Below, piece by piece: positions 43,106-53,091 of a DNA stretch of 64,000 nt (position 1 is its first letter; every line of letters starts with the position of its first letter). The notes below the pieces were generated by a model. That model was not told the DNA's origin and made no database searches. It worked only from the letters and a program-made list of their open reading frames with translations. The stretch lies in contig CAMAPL010000004.1 in assembly GCA_945860165.1 (NCBI GenBank), positions 62,001 through 126,000 of the forward strand, given 5' to 3'. This DNA is from Rhizobium sp. Q54 (GTDB lineage: Bacteria > Pseudomonadota > Alphaproteobacteria > Micropepsales > Micropepsaceae). A program made the position numbers and the translations under genes.

Positions 43106-43507
43106 TTACCTTGCCAGTTTGATCGCTGCCAGCGCGGCCATGCTTGCCGTCAGGCCCGTCAGGAGCGTGCCCCAGGCCATATCGATTAACGACACTTTCA
43201 GCGACCACACTTTCAGTGTCGCCAGATTGGTGAGGTCGTAGGTGGCATATGCGAAGAAGCCGAACAGCGCGCCGAATACCGCCGCCGTGCGCCAGTCGCC
43301 GCTGGCCAGCGCCGGGCGCACGGCAAATATCATGATACCCAAGATATAGATGAGATAGAAAGCGACAGCGGCGGTCATATTGGGGTTTTCCGCCATCACT
43401 GCGCCCAGGGCACGATGATAAATCGGTCCGGAAGTGTTGCTGAGCCAGAGATAATCCAGTCCGCCCATCACTAGGGCAGCCGTGACATAGGCGAACACAT
43501 AACTCAT
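43106..43507 (-). CDS. DUF2177 family membrane protein
   Basis: 133 residues, four membrane helices: MSYVFAYVTAALVMGGLDYL, an AVAFYLIYILGIMIFAV helix, the conserved FAYATYDLTNLATLKVWSLK and a last helix ending IKLAR. DUF2177 proteins often sit near cfa or related FAD oxidoreductase genes in stress loci; function unknown. ATG 43507 preferred over the longer frame to 43561. Confidence 0.85.
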   Translation of the reverse strand: MSYVFAYVTAALVMGGLDYLWLSNTSGPIYHRALGAVMAENPNMTAAVAFYLIYILGIMIFAVRPALASGDWRTAAVFGALFGFFAYATYDLTNLATLKVWSLKVSLIDMAWGTLLTGLTASMAALAAIKLAR

Positions 43508-43635
43508 CGCACACTCCCTTGCTCGTCTGTCTTTTACGCAACCCCTCCCCCGCCGGATCATGGCGGATTTGGTGATCCGCCCCGCAAAAGGTCCCGTACC
43601 TGTCGCAATGGCAAAATCATCAGTAAAGTAGTGTC

Positions 43636-45003
43636 ATGAGTAAGATCGCGATTGTCGGTACGGGGATTTCAGGACTGGGGAGCGCCTATCTGCTGAACCC
43701 GGAACATGAAGTGACGGTTTATGAGAAGGCCGGGCGGATCGGTGGCCATAGCCGCACCATCACCCTAGACTATGACGGCGCGCGCATCCCGGTCGATACC
43801 GGCTTCATCGTCTTCAACCGCCCCAACTATCCCAATCTGTGCGGATTGTTCGCGCATCTGGGCGTTCGCACCCATGCCAGTGACATGACATTCGCCGCCT
43901 CCATCCGCGATGGCTGGCTGGAATGGGGCGCGCGCGATCTCAATGCCGTGCTGGGCCAGCGCCGCAATCTTCTGCGTCCGCAATTTGGCTTCCTGGTGCG
44001 CGACGTGATGAAATTCAACGCCGAGGCGCAGGATACCGTGGATCGCCATCCCGAACTCACCCTGGACGGCCTAATCACCAAGCTGGGACTGGGCGAATGG
44101 TTTCGCCACTATTACCTGCTCCCCATGTCGGGCGCAATCTGGAGCTGCCCACCCTGCGAGATGATGAATTTCCCGGCCCGCCCCCTAGTGCGCTTCTTCG
44201 CCAATCATCATCTCCTGTCCTATTCCGGCCAGCCGCAATGGCGCACCGTCACCGGCGGATCGCAGGAATATGTCAGCCGCCTGACCGCCCCCTTCGCGCG
44301 CCGCATCCGCACCAATTGTGGCGCCGTGGCGGTGACGCGTTTCGCCGCCGGCAAAGACGCCGGCAAGGTGGAAATCCGCGACGCCCAGGGCGGCACAGAA
44401 CTCTATGACCAGGTGGTTATGGCCTGTCATGGCGATGAGGCGCTGGCGCTTTTGCTCGATGCCGACGGAGCCGAGCGCGCTGCGCTGTCGTGTTTTCGCT
44501 ATCAGAAGAACACCGCCGTCCTGCACCGCGACACAAGCATGATGCCGCGCCGCAAGCGCTGCTGGGCCAGCTGGGTTTACAGTTCGGACGGAGACTTCCT
44601 GCACCCCAAGCTCACCGTCACCTATTGGATGAACCTTCTGCAGGGCATCGATGAAAAATACCCCCTGTTCGTCAGCCTCAATCCCAAGCGTGCGATATCG
44701 GAGGAACTGATCTTCGATGTGTGCGAATTTGACCATCCCGTGTTCGACACCGCCGCCATCGCGGCCCAGCACAGGATCGCCGCACTACAGGGCCGCCGGG
44801 GCACCTGGTTTGCCGGTGCCCATCTGGGCCATGGCTTTCACGAAGATGGGCTGTCCAGCGCGGTCCGGATGGCGCGGGGGCTGGGCGCGGCCATTCCGTG
44901 GGAGGCGGGCACGTACTCTCCCGCCGCCGATGCGGCGCAGCAAAAACCATCGGCCCTGCCCCACTTTCCGCCCGCCAGTCTCGTTCCGGCCGAATTGTTT
45001 TGA
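43636..45003 (+). CDS. FAD-dependent amine-oxidase-like protein linked to cfa
   Basis: 455 residues: KIAIVGTGISGLGSAYLL (FAD motif), YEKAGRIGGHSRTI, DTGFIVFNRPNYPNLCGLFA and a C-terminal GTWFAGAHLGHGFHEDGL. This subgroup is usually found in a cluster with DUF1365 and cyclopropane fatty acid synthase and is thought to act on membrane lipid acyl chains. Here it lies directly before cfa, without DUF1365. Start ATG 43636. Confidence 0.88.
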   Translation: MSKIAIVGTGISGLGSAYLLNPEHEVTVYEKAGRIGGHSRTITLDYDGARIPVDTGFIVFNRPNYPNLCGLFAHLGVRTHASDMTFAASIRDGWLEWGARDLNAVLGQRRNLLRPQFGFLVRDVMKFNAEAQDTVDRHPELTLDGLITKLGLGEWFRHYYLLPMSGAIWSCPPCEMMNFPARPLVRFFANHHLLSYSGQPQWRTVTGGSQEYVSRLTAPFARRIRTNCGAVAVTRFAAGKDAGKVEIRDAQGGTELYDQVVMACHGDEALALLLDADGAERAALSCFRYQKNTAVLHRDTSMMPRRKRCWASWVYSSDGDFLHPKLTVTYWMNLLQGIDEKYPLFVSLNPKRAISEELIFDVCEFDHPVFDTAAIAAQHRIAALQGRRGTWFAGAHLGHGFHEDGLSSAVRMARGLGAAIPWEAGTYSPAADAAQQKPSALPHFPPASLVPAELF

Positions 45004-45054
45004 ACCGCGTAGGCGCTTAATCCTTGCCTCGTCTTTTTACCACGAGAAGCCGCA

Positions 45055-46221
45055 ATGGCCCTGATACCCGCGTACTACATCGAGAAAAGCTGGCGCAAGG
45101 CGATCGGCGCGCTGGAATATGGCAGCCTGGAATTCATCGCCCCCAATGGCGAGGTAACGCACTGCCGGGGCGCGAATCCCGGCCCCGCGGCGCGCTTTCA
45201 CATTCACGAATGGGATGTGCTGCGCCGGATCATGGCGCGCGGTGATATCGGCCTGGGCGAGGAATATATCGCCGGCAGCTGGGACACCGACAGCGTCGAA
45301 AATCTGGTGAGCCTGTTCCTGCTCAACCTGGATCATTTCGACAATTTTTCCGACGGCAATCTGATCAACCGGCTGGGCTTTGTGATCCACAATGCCCTGG
45401 TACGGCGCAATTCCATTTCCGGTTCGGCCCGCAACATCAAAGACCATTACGACGTCGGCAACGACTTCTACTCGCTGTGGCTGGACCAGAGCATGACCTA
45501 TTCCTCGGCGCTCTATAACGGCACGCAGGATCTCTATCGCGCCCAGCAGAACAAGTATGAGCGCATCCTGTCCAAGTTCGACAAGCCCAACTCCAGCGTG
45601 CTGGAGATCGGCTGCGGCTGGGGCGGCTTTGCCGAGCGCGCCGCCGCCGACAATCACAATGTCACCGGCCTGACCATTTCACCGTCCCAGCACAGGTTCG
45701 CCACCCAACGGCTGAACGGCGCCGCCGACATCAAGCTGGAGGATTATCGCCGCTCCACCGGCAGATTCGACAACATCGTCTCCATCGAGATGTTCGAGGC
45801 GGTTGGCGAGCATTACTGGCCGGCCTATTTCGCCTGCGTCGCGCAGCGGCTGAAGCGCGGCGGCCGGGCCGTGATCCAGACCATCACCATCAAGGATGAA
45901 CTGTTCGACGGCTATCGCACCCGCAGCGACTTTATCCGCCACTATGTCTTTCCGGGGGGCATGCTTCCGTCCCTGGCGCGCTTCCGCGAGGAGGCCGAAA
46001 AGGCCGGGCTGAAATTCGCCGGCGCCTTCGGGTTCGGCAAGGATTACGCCCGTACCCTGCGCGAATGGCTGGTCCGGATGCAGGGCGCGGAAAGCCAGAT
46101 CCGGGCCCTGGGCCATGACCAGCAGTTCCTGCGGAACTGGGAATTCTATCTGGGCATCTGCGCCGCCACCTTCGAGGTGGCGCGGACCGATGTGGTCCAG
46201 GTCGAGCTTGTCAACGCCTGA
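45055..46221 (+). CDS. cfa: cyclopropane-fatty-acyl-phospholipid synthase
   Basis: 388 residues: an N-terminal helical/lipid-binding part, then the SAM methyltransferase core (HYDVGNDFYSLWLDQSMTYS, VLEIGCGWGGFAERAA, GLTISPSQHRFA, SIEMFEAVGEHYW). It transfers a methylene group from SAM to unsaturated phospholipid acyl chains, usually on entry into stationary phase. Follows the FAD protein by 51 bases on the same strand. Confidence 0.93.
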   Translation: MALIPAYYIEKSWRKAIGALEYGSLEFIAPNGEVTHCRGANPGPAARFHIHEWDVLRRIMARGDIGLGEEYIAGSWDTDSVENLVSLFLLNLDHFDNFSDGNLINRLGFVIHNALVRRNSISGSARNIKDHYDVGNDFYSLWLDQSMTYSSALYNGTQDLYRAQQNKYERILSKFDKPNSSVLEIGCGWGGFAERAAADNHNVTGLTISPSQHRFATQRLNGAADIKLEDYRRSTGRFDNIVSIEMFEAVGEHYWPAYFACVAQRLKRGGRAVIQTITIKDELFDGYRTRSDFIRHYVFPGGMLPSLARFREEAEKAGLKFAGAFGFGKDYARTLREWLVRMQGAESQIRALGHDQQFLRNWEFYLGICAATFEVARTDVVQVELVNA

Positions 46222-46311
46222 TCTTCAAATGTAGGTCGGGTGCGGCCAAATATCGGCAGTTTTCACCGGCAAGATCGGATAAGGAAGCGCTACCAAGAAA
46301 AGGCTTCTTCT

Positions 46312-46683
46312 ATGCTTCGGAAAATTTTCAGCGCGCTGGCGCTGCTGGCCGGAACGACCTTGGCCGCCCAGGCTGCGGGCGACCCCGTCAAGGGCAAGAA
46401 TGTCTATAAGCGCTGCGCCGTCTGCCATACCGACGACAAAGGCGGCGGCGATGCCCTGGGCCCCAATCTGTTCGGCATTGTCGGCCGCAAGGCGGCCATA
46501 CGCCCCGATTACGCCTACTCGCCCCCGCTGAAGGCCGCGAATCTGACTTGGACCGAAGCCAATTTGGCAAAATGGTCTGCCGGACCGGCCCGGATGGTGC
46601 CTGGCACCAAAATGTTTTTCGCCGGCATCACCTCCAAGAACCAGCAGGCCGACCTGGTCGCTTATTTGGCGACACTGAAGTAG
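46312..46683 (+). CDS. periplasmic c-type cytochrome, class I
   Basis: 123 residues: signal peptide MLRKIFSALALLAGTTLAAQ, heme motif CAVCH in NVYKRCAVCHTDDKGGG, GPNLFGIVGRKAA and a Met ligand candidate in MVPGTKMFFAGI. A soluble monoheme cytochrome c of the c2/c550 type for electron transfer. ATG at 46312 starts the signal peptide; the longer frame from 46240 is not needed. Confidence 0.93.
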   Translation: MLRKIFSALALLAGTTLAAQAAGDPVKGKNVYKRCAVCHTDDKGGGDALGPNLFGIVGRKAAIRPDYAYSPPLKAANLTWTEANLAKWSAGPARMVPGTKMFFAGITSKNQQADLVAYLATLK

Positions 46684-46972
46684 CCAGATACCTATGCGCG
46701 TAGCGCATACATTGGGGAGGTGGCCGGCTCATAGCGGCAGTGCGTGGACGCGCTTGCGATGCGAAGGCCGGAGTGGTGTGGCGGAGTGACGCATAAAGGC
46801 CGGGGCGATTAACCGGCTATATTGCAATGCAACAAAACCAGATCGATACCACGTCCGGTTTCGTTGACAGCCCTCTGGCTGCGGCAATAGTTTTTGCGCC
46901 GCACAAGAGCAGGACGGCACCCGTTTCGGGATGGTCGGGAAAGCGCCGTCCATTGGGGATCAAAGAGACGCC
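46684..46972. other. intergenic region before etfB
   Basis: 289 bases without a gene. ATGCGC-GTA-GCGCAT (46693-46707) is a perfect hairpin just past the cytochrome stop. Further on a TATATT stretch near 46819 could be a -10. The rest, rich in GGCCGG/GGCGGAG pieces, has the look of a degraded repeat. Confidence 0.4.
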
Positions 46973-47719
46973 ATGAAGGTCCTTGTACCCGTCAAGCGGG
47001 TGATCGACTACAATGTGAAGGTTCGCGTCAAAGCGGACCAGAGCGGCGTGGACTTGGCCAATGTCAAAATGTCCATGAACCCGTTCGACGAAATCGCGGT
47101 GGAAGAAGCCGTTCGCCTGAAGGAAAAGGGCAAGGCGACCGAAGTCGTGGTAGTTTCCATCGGTCCGCAGCAAGCCAGCGAAACCATCCGCACCGCGCTG
47201 GCGATGGGCGCCGACCGCGGCATCCTGGTAAAAAGCGATGGCGCGGTGGAGCCACTGGCCGTCGCCAAAATTCTCAAGGCCATCGTCGATGCTGAACAGC
47301 CACAGCTGGTGATCACAGGCAAGCAGGCGATCGACGATGACGCCAACCAGGTTGGCCAGATGCTGGCCGCGTTACTGGGCTGGCCGCAGGGCACCTTCGC
47401 GCACGCACTGGAATTGGGTGACGACACCGCCAAAATCACCCGCGAGATCGATGGCGGCTTGCAGATGGTAGAAGTGAAGCTGCCAGCGGTGATGACCACC
47501 GACCTGCGCCTCAACGAGCCGCGCTATGCCTCGCTGCCAAATATCATGAAGGCCAAGAAGAAGCCGATAGAGGAAAAGACTCCGGCCGATTTCGGCGTCG
47601 ACGTCACGCCGCGCTTCAAGGTGCTGAAAGTGGCCGAACCGCCCAAGCGCGCCGCGGGCGCCAAGGTCGCCAGCGTCTCCGAACTGCTGGACAAGCTCAA
47701 AGCCGATGGGGTCATCTGA
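46973..47719 (+). CDS. etfB: electron transfer flavoprotein beta subunit
   Basis: 248 residues: [38 protein letters not shown] and the AMP-site segment [20 protein letters not shown]. Pairs with EtfA to carry electrons from acyl-CoA dehydrogenases to ETF-ubiquinone oxidoreductase. ATG at 46973. The last base of the stop is the first base of etfA. Confidence 0.97.
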   Translation: MKVLVPVKRVIDYNVKVRVKADQSGVDLANVKMSMNPFDEIAVEEAVRLKEKGKATEVVVVSIGPQQASETIRTALAMGADRGILVKSDGAVEPLAVAKILKAIVDAEQPQLVITGKQAIDDDANQVGQMLAALLGWPQGTFAHALELGDDTAKITREIDGGLQMVEVKLPAVMTTDLRLNEPRYASLPNIMKAKKKPIEEKTPADFGVDVTPRFKVLKVAEPPKRAAGAKVASVSELLDKLKADGVI

Positions 47720-48663
47720 TGGCGTCCCTAGTGATTGCCGAGCACGACAATGTTTCGCTCAAGGACGCCACCCACAAGTCCGTGACCGCGGCTGCCGCCG
47801 TGTCGTCGCCTGTTCATATTCTGGTGGCGGGCGAGAATTGCGCCGCCGTGGCGGACGCAGCGGCAAAAATCGCGGGCGTGGGAAAAGTTCTGCTGGCCGA
47901 TAGCGCGCTCTATGCCCGCATGCTGGCCGAGCCGATGGAAGTGCTGATCCTGTCGCTGGCGGATAGCTATGACGCCATCCTGGCGCCGGCCACCACCACC
48001 GGCAAAAACATCCTGCCGCGAGTCGCCGCAAAACTGGACACGCCACAAATTTCCGAAATCCTGAAAGTCATTTCGCCCGACACCTTCGAGCGGCCGATCT
48101 ATGCCGGCAACGCCGTCGAAACCTTGCAGGCGCCCGAGGGGAAGAAAATCATCACCGTGCGCACCACCGCCTTCAAGGCGGCGGTGGAAGGCGGCAGCGC
48201 GGTAATCGAAAAAATTTCCGCCGCATCCGATCCTGGCCTTTCCAAATTCGTGAGCGAAGCCCTGTCCAAATCCGAACGTCCGGAGCTCACCTCGGCCAAA
48301 ACCATCGTCTCCGCCGGGCGCGGCCTAGGGTCGGGCGAAAACTTCAAACTGCTGGATTCCATTGCCGACAAGCTGCATGCCGCCATCGGCGCCAGCCGCG
48401 CTGCGGTGGATGCGGGCTATGCCCCCAACGACTATCAGGTGGGCCAGACCGGCAAGGTCGTGGCGCCCGAACTCTATATAGCCGTGGGTATTTCCGGGGC
48501 CATCCAGCATCTGGCGGGCATGAAGGCTTCCCGGGTCATCGTGGCCATCAACAAGGACGAAGAGGCGCCTATCTTCCAGGTCGCCGATTACGGACTGGTG
48601 GCGGACCTGTTCAAGACGTTGCCCGAGATCGACGAAGAGCTTAGCAAGCGTGGGTACAAGTAA
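47719..48663 (+). CDS. etfA: electron transfer flavoprotein alpha subunit
   Basis: 314 residues: [20 protein letters not shown], then the FAD-binding C-terminal domain ([67 protein letters not shown]). Translationally coupled to etfB and followed by a 3-hydroxyacyl-CoA dehydrogenase, so the three genes form a fatty-acid or butyrate-type oxidation unit. Confidence 0.97.
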   Translation: MASLVIAEHDNVSLKDATHKSVTAAAAVSSPVHILVAGENCAAVADAAAKIAGVGKVLLADSALYARMLAEPMEVLILSLADSYDAILAPATTTGKNILPRVAAKLDTPQISEILKVISPDTFERPIYAGNAVETLQAPEGKKIITVRTTAFKAAVEGGSAVIEKISAASDPGLSKFVSEALSKSERPELTSAKTIVSAGRGLGSGENFKLLDSIADKLHAAIGASRAAVDAGYAPNDYQVGQTGKVVAPELYIAVGISGAIQHLAGMKASRVIVAINKDEEAPIFQVADYGLVADLFKTLPEIDEELSKRGYK

Positions 48664-48678
48664 AAGGTAAAGAGCGAC

Positions 48679-49554
48679 ATGACGGTTGAGAAAATTGGCG
48701 TAATCGGTGCAGGGCAGATGGGCACCGGCATTGCCCATGTGCTGGCGCTGGCTGGCTATGACGTTGTGCTGGACGACATCAACAAGGACGCACTGTCCAA
48801 GGCGGTCGAGCGTGTCGAAAAGAACATGCAGCGCCAGGCCCAGAAAGGCGTCATCAACGAAAACCAGATTGCGCCGGCGCTGGCGCGCATCCGCGTCACC
48901 CAGGCCATGGACGATTTTCGCGACCGCGACCTGGTGATCGAGGCGGCGACCGAAGACGAAGTCATCAAGAAGAAAATCTTCCAGGATCTCTGCACGCGCA
49001 TTTCCGACAAGACGCTGATCGCCACCAACACGTCTTCCATCTCGGTGACGCGCCTGGCCTCGGTCACCGACCGGCCGGAGAATTTTATCGGCCTGCATTT
49101 CATGAATCCGGTGCCGCTGATGCAGCTGGTGGAAGTGATCCGCGGCATCGCCACCAATGATTCCACGTTCCAGGCCGCGCTGGAAGTCGTCAAGCGCGTC
49201 GGCAAGACGGCTTCCTATGCCGAGGATTTCCCCGCCTTCATCGTCAACCGTATCCTGCTGCCGATGATCAACGAGGCGGTCTATACGCTGTATGAAGGCG
49301 TCGGAAACGTGGACGCCATCGATACCGCGATGCGGCTGGGTGCCAATCATCCCATGGGTCCGCTGCAGCTGGCCGATTTTATCGGGCTGGATACCTGCCT
49401 GTCGGTGATGCAGGTTCTGTATGAAGGGCTGGCGGATTCAAAATACCGTCCCTGCCCGCTGCTGGTGAAATATGTCGAAGCCGGCTGGCTGGGCCGCAAG
49501 ACCGGGCGCGGCTTCTACGATTACCGTGGGGAGCATCCTGTTCCGACGCGCTAG
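48679..49554 (+). CDS. hbdA: 3-hydroxybutyryl-CoA dehydrogenase
   Basis: 291 residues: NAD motif [20 protein letters not shown], catalytic His region [38 protein letters not shown] and a C-terminal [12 protein letters not shown] short-chain 3-hydroxyacyl-CoA dehydrogenase for beta-oxidation or polyhydroxybutyrate turnover. Last gene of the etfBA unit; a hairpin lies downstream. Confidence 0.93.
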   Translation: MTVEKIGVIGAGQMGTGIAHVLALAGYDVVLDDINKDALSKAVERVEKNMQRQAQKGVINENQIAPALARIRVTQAMDDFRDRDLVIEAATEDEVIKKKIFQDLCTRISDKTLIATNTSSISVTRLASVTDRPENFIGLHFMNPVPLMQLVEVIRGIATNDSTFQAALEVVKRVGKTASYAEDFPAFIVNRILLPMINEAVYTLYEGVGNVDAIDTAMRLGANHPMGPLQLADFIGLDTCLSVMQVLYEGLADSKYRPCPLLVKYVEAGWLGRKTGRGFYDYRGEHPVPTR

Positions 49555-49578
49555 TCAAATTCTCCATGGCCGGGCTTG

Positions 49579-49601
49579 GTGAGTAGCGGCAGCGTACGAA
49601 C
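49579..49601. repeat. 23-mer related to part of repeat R1
   Basis: Matches 5290-5312 with two mismatches (GTGAGTAGCG then CAGCGTAC). Lies just past hbdA. Confidence 0.5.
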
Positions 49602-49627
49602 GCCATCCAGCGATTGGGTAGGCATGG

Positions 49628-49650
49628 ATGGGCGGCTCAAGGCCGCCCAT
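49628..49650. terminator. hairpin between convergent hbdA and tlpA genes
   Basis: ATGGGCGGC/GCCGCCCAT, nine perfect pairs with a 5-nt loop. No T-run, so a terminator only by position. Confidence 0.55.
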
Positions 49651-49663
49651 GGTGAGGAGAAGA

Positions 49664-50218
49664 TTAACTCCCCGTCACGCGCTTGAAATATTTGACGGCC
49701 TCCGGGCTGTCCCAGTCGGCGGGGCCTTCGGCACGCGCGACGATCTTGCCTTGGGGATCAATCAGCACCGTCAGCGGCAAGCCATAGGCCTTGAAGCTGC
49801 GCAGCATGGTCACATCGCTGTCGCGATAGGGCACCAGCGCCCGCGCGCCGTTGGCCCTGAGAAAGGCGGCGGCATCGATCTGGCCGCGGTCGGTATTGAT
49901 CGCCACCACCCGCAGGCCGGGCGCACGCGCCTGCAGCCGCACCAGCGCCGGCAATTCGGCGACGCAGGGCGCGCACCAGGTGGCCCACAGGTTGAGCAGC
50001 ACATAGCGGCCCCGGAATGTCTCCAGCGCATAATGGCGGCCGGCGGCGTCGGTAAAGCCCACGGAAGGTACGTTTTTGGGCTCTTTTTCCAGCTTCAGGA
50101 CAGAAAGGGAGGCCGGCGGCTCCAGCCCGTGATGGACAGAAAGCAGGCCTTTCCCATATAGAAACCCGAAAGCTAGCGCGATAATCACGGCCAGGCTGAT
50201 GATGATTTTCTTGGTCAT
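49664..50218 (-). CDS. tlpA: TlpA-family thiol:disulfide oxidoreductase
   Basis: 184 residues: one N-terminal membrane anchor ([18 protein letters not shown]) and a periplasmic thioredoxin fold with [20 protein letters not shown] (WCAPC active site) and cis-Pro GLPLTVLID. Reduces disulfides in the periplasm, often for cytochrome c or oxidase maturation. Divergent from argH with only nine bases between starts. Confidence 0.92.
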   Translation of the reverse strand: MTKKIIISLAVIIALAFGFLYGKGLLSVHHGLEPPASLSVLKLEKEPKNVPSVGFTDAAGRHYALETFRGRYVLLNLWATWCAPCVAELPALVRLQARAPGLRVVAINTDRGQIDAAAFLRANGARALVPYRDSDVTMLRSFKAYGLPLTVLIDPQGKIVARAEGPADWDSPEAVKYFKRVTGS

Positions 50219-50227
50219 GGCCTTTGG

Positions 50228-51619
50228 ATGAGAAAAATGGGCACCAACGAAATGTGGGGCGGACGGTTTGCATCCGGTCCCGCCGCCATCATGAGGGAGA
50301 TTACCCCCTCAATCGATTTCGACAAGCGCCTGGCGGGTGAAGACTTGGCGGGAAGCCGCGCCCATTGCCGCATGCTAGCGACGGAGGGGATCATCTCCAA
50401 GGATGACGGCAAGGCGATCCTGGGCGGCCTGGATGCGATCGAGAAGGAAATCGCCGCCGGAACCTTCGTCTTCAAGCGGGAGCTGGAAGATATTCACCTC
50501 AATATCGAGGCGCGGCTGGCCGAACTGATCGGTCCCACCGCCGGACGGCTGCACACCGCGCGCTCGCGCAACGACCAGGTGGTGACCGATTTCCGCCTGT
50601 GGGTGCGCGCCGCCTGCGCCCGCGCCGACGAAGGCCTGATGGTGCTGCAAAAGGCGCTTCTGGCCCAGGCCGAACCACACCTGGACACCATTATGCCGGG
50701 CTTCACCCACATGCAGGTGGCCCAGCCGGTGACCTTCGCCCATCACCTGATGGCCTATGTTGAAATGTTCGGACGCGACCGTGGCCGGTTCGAGGACGCC
50801 AAGAGGCGGCTGAATGAATCGCCGCTGGGCGCTGCCGCCCTAGCGGGCACCTCGTTTCCCATCGACCGCGACGCCACCGCCAAGGCGCTGGGCTTCACAA
50901 GGCCGATGCGCAATTCGATGGACGCGATCTCGGCGCGTGATTTCGCGCTGGAATATCTAGCGGCCTGCACGATCAGCGCGGTGAACCTGTCGCGGCTGGC
51001 CGGCGAACTGGTGCAATGGTCCACGCCGGCCTTTGGCTTTGTGAAATTGTCGGATGCCTTCACCACCGGCTCGTCCATCATGCCGCAGAAAAGAAATCCC
51101 GACGCCGCCGAGCTTATCCGCGGAAAGAGCGGGCGGGTGCTGGGCGATTTTGTGGCGCTGGCCGTAGTGGTCAAGGGCCTGGTGCTGACCTATGGCACCG
51201 ACCTGCAGGAAGACAAGGAGCGGGTGTTCGACGCCGCCGACACGCTGGAAATTTCACTGGCCGCGATGGCGGCGATGATCGCTGACCTCACCGCCAATCC
51301 GCAAAAGATGCTAAGCGCGGCGGAAGCGGGCTATCCCACCGCCACCGATTTGGCGGACTGGGTGGTGCGCGTCCTGAAGAAGCCGTTCCGCGAAGCCCAT
51401 CATATCTCCGGCTCCATCGTGAAAGCCGCCGAGGGCAAGAGCGTGACCCTCGACAAGCTGCTACTGGCAGATATGCAGGCGATCGAACCCACCATTACCC
51501 AGGATGTCTTCCAGGTCCTGTCGCTGGAATCGTCGGTGAAATCGCGCATGAGTCTTGGCGGCACCGCCCCGGCTCGGGTGCGCGAACAGCTGGCGCATTG
51601 GAAGGTGGCACTGCAATGA
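50228..51619 (+). CDS. argH: argininosuccinate lyase
   Basis: 463 residues: [51 protein letters not shown] and the signature [12 protein letters not shown] with the catalytic Ser. Last step of arginine synthesis. ATG 50228 or ATG 50237 (MGTNEMWGG) are both possible; the second has a better spaced GGATGAG. The stop overlaps the lptM start. Confidence 0.97.
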   Translation: MRKMGTNEMWGGRFASGPAAIMREITPSIDFDKRLAGEDLAGSRAHCRMLATEGIISKDDGKAILGGLDAIEKEIAAGTFVFKRELEDIHLNIEARLAELIGPTAGRLHTARSRNDQVVTDFRLWVRAACARADEGLMVLQKALLAQAEPHLDTIMPGFTHMQVAQPVTFAHHLMAYVEMFGRDRGRFEDAKRRLNESPLGAAALAGTSFPIDRDATAKALGFTRPMRNSMDAISARDFALEYLAACTISAVNLSRLAGELVQWSTPAFGFVKLSDAFTTGSSIMPQKRNPDAAELIRGKSGRVLGDFVALAVVVKGLVLTYGTDLQEDKERVFDAADTLEISLAAMAAMIADLTANPQKMLSAAEAGYPTATDLADWVVRVLKKPFREAHHISGSIVKAAEGKSVTLDKLLLADMQAIEPTITQDVFQVLSLESSVKSRMSLGGTAPARVREQLAHWKVALQ

Positions 51620-51759
51620 AACATGTTCTGATCATCGTGGCGCTGTCGCTTCTGGTGACGGCCTGCGGCGTCAAAAACGACTTGGTAAAGCCCAGCGGAC
51701 AGGCCGCGTCCAAGGACAAATCCGATCCGTCAAGGCCGCCTTCCCCCCTGGGCCGGTAG
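51616..51759 (+). CDS. lptM: small lipoprotein LptM/YifL-like
   Basis: 47 residues: lipoprotein signal [20 protein letters not shown] with lipobox LVTAC, then a short Lys/Pro/Ser-rich tail. The argH-lipoprotein-lysA position is conserved in proteobacteria; LptM assists LptD assembly in enterobacteria. Its ATG overlaps the argH stop. Confidence 0.85.
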   Translation: MKHVLIIVALSLLVTACGVKNDLVKPSGQAASKDKSDPSRPPSPLGR

Positions 51760-51822
51760 GCGCAAGACGAACGGCCAATTAGAAAAGACCGGTAGGCGTC
51801 AGCAAGAGAATCGAGTCCGCGT

Positions 51823-53091
51823 GTGAATTATTTCCAGTACAAGAACGGTGTGCTGTGCGCGGAAGGCGTGCGGCTGGATCAGCTGGCGCAAAAGGTCGGC
51901 ACGCCTTTCTATTGCTACAGCGCCGCCACCTTGGAACGCCACTACAAGGTATTTGCGGGCGCGCTGCCCAAGGGATCGCTGATCGCCTTTTCGGTCAAGG
52001 CCAACGGTAATCTGGCGGTGCTGAAAACCCTGGCTCGACTGGGCGCGGGCGCCGATGTCGTGTCGGGCGGCGAACTGGCCAAGGCGCTGGCGGCCGGCAT
52101 TCCCGGAAACAAGATTGTTTTTTCTGGCGTCGGCAAGACACGGGATGAAATGCGCGCTGCACTGGACGCCGGCATCCATCAGTTCAATGTCGAGAGCGAG
52201 CCGGAACTGGTCGCCTTGAACGAAACAGCGCTATCTGTGGGCAAGCGCGCGCCTGTCACCTTGCGCGTAAACCCCGATGTCGATGCAAAAACGCACGCCA
52301 AGATCACCACAGGCACCGCCGAAACCAAGTTCGGCATTCCCTTCGGCCATGCCCGCGCCGCATATGCCCATGCCGCGACGCTGAAAGGCATCGAGATTGT
52401 CGGCGTGGATGTGCATATCGGCAGCCAGCTGACCGACCTGGAACCCTTTGAAATCGCCTTCACGCGCGTGGGCGAACTCATCAAGGAATTGCGCGCCGAC
52501 GGCCATGGCATCCAACGCTTCGATCTGGGCGGCGGACTGGGCGTGCATTACGCGCACGACAATGACGTGCCGCCCGATCCGGCCGCTTATGGCGCCATGG
52601 TGACACGGGTGACCAAGGATCTGGGCTGCCATCTGGTATTTGAACCGGGCCGGTTGATCGCCGCCAATGCCGGCGTGCTGGTGAGCCAGGTGATTTACGT
52701 CAAGCGCGGCAACGCCAAGACCTTCCTGATTATTGACGCGGGCATGAACGATCTGATCCGTCCGGCCATGTATGACGCCTGGCACGAGATCGCGGCGGTG
52801 ACGGAACCCGCGCCGGGATCGCCGCGCCCGAAATACGATGTGGTCGGACCGGTGTGCGAAACCAGCGACCTGTTCGCCGCCGACCGGGCGTTGCCGGAAC
52901 TCAAATCGGGCGATCTTGTGGCAATCCTGTCGGCAGGTGCCTATGGCGCGGTGATGGCCGGTGACTACAATGCCCGTCCGCGGCCTCCGGAAGTCTTGGT
53001 CGCGGGCGAGCAATGGGGCATCGTGCGCCCCAGAGAAAGCCATGCCGATCTCATTGCCAAAGACCGCATTCCCGACTGGCTGGCCGACTGA
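51823..53091 (+). CDS. lysA: diaminopimelate decarboxylase
   Basis: 422 residues: MNYFQYKNGVLCAEGVRLDQ, PLP-Lys in LIAFSVKANGNLAVLKTL, DVHIGSQLTDLEPF, FDLGGGLGVHY, EPGRLI and the cross-subunit Cys/Glu in GPVCETSDLFA. Makes lysine from meso-diaminopimelate. GTG start. The 3' end overlaps the next gene by about 50 bases. Confidence 0.97.
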   Translation: MNYFQYKNGVLCAEGVRLDQLAQKVGTPFYCYSAATLERHYKVFAGALPKGSLIAFSVKANGNLAVLKTLARLGAGADVVSGGELAKALAAGIPGNKIVFSGVGKTRDEMRAALDAGIHQFNVESEPELVALNETALSVGKRAPVTLRVNPDVDAKTHAKITTGTAETKFGIPFGHARAAYAHAATLKGIEIVGVDVHIGSQLTDLEPFEIAFTRVGELIKELRADGHGIQRFDLGGGLGVHYAHDNDVPPDPAAYGAMVTRVTKDLGCHLVFEPGRLIAANAGVLVSQVIYVKRGNAKTFLIIDAGMNDLIRPAMYDAWHEIAAVTEPAPGSPRPKYDVVGPVCETSDLFAADRALPELKSGDLVAILSAGAYGAVMAGDYNARPRPPEVLVAGEQWGIVRPRESHADLIAKDRIPDWLAD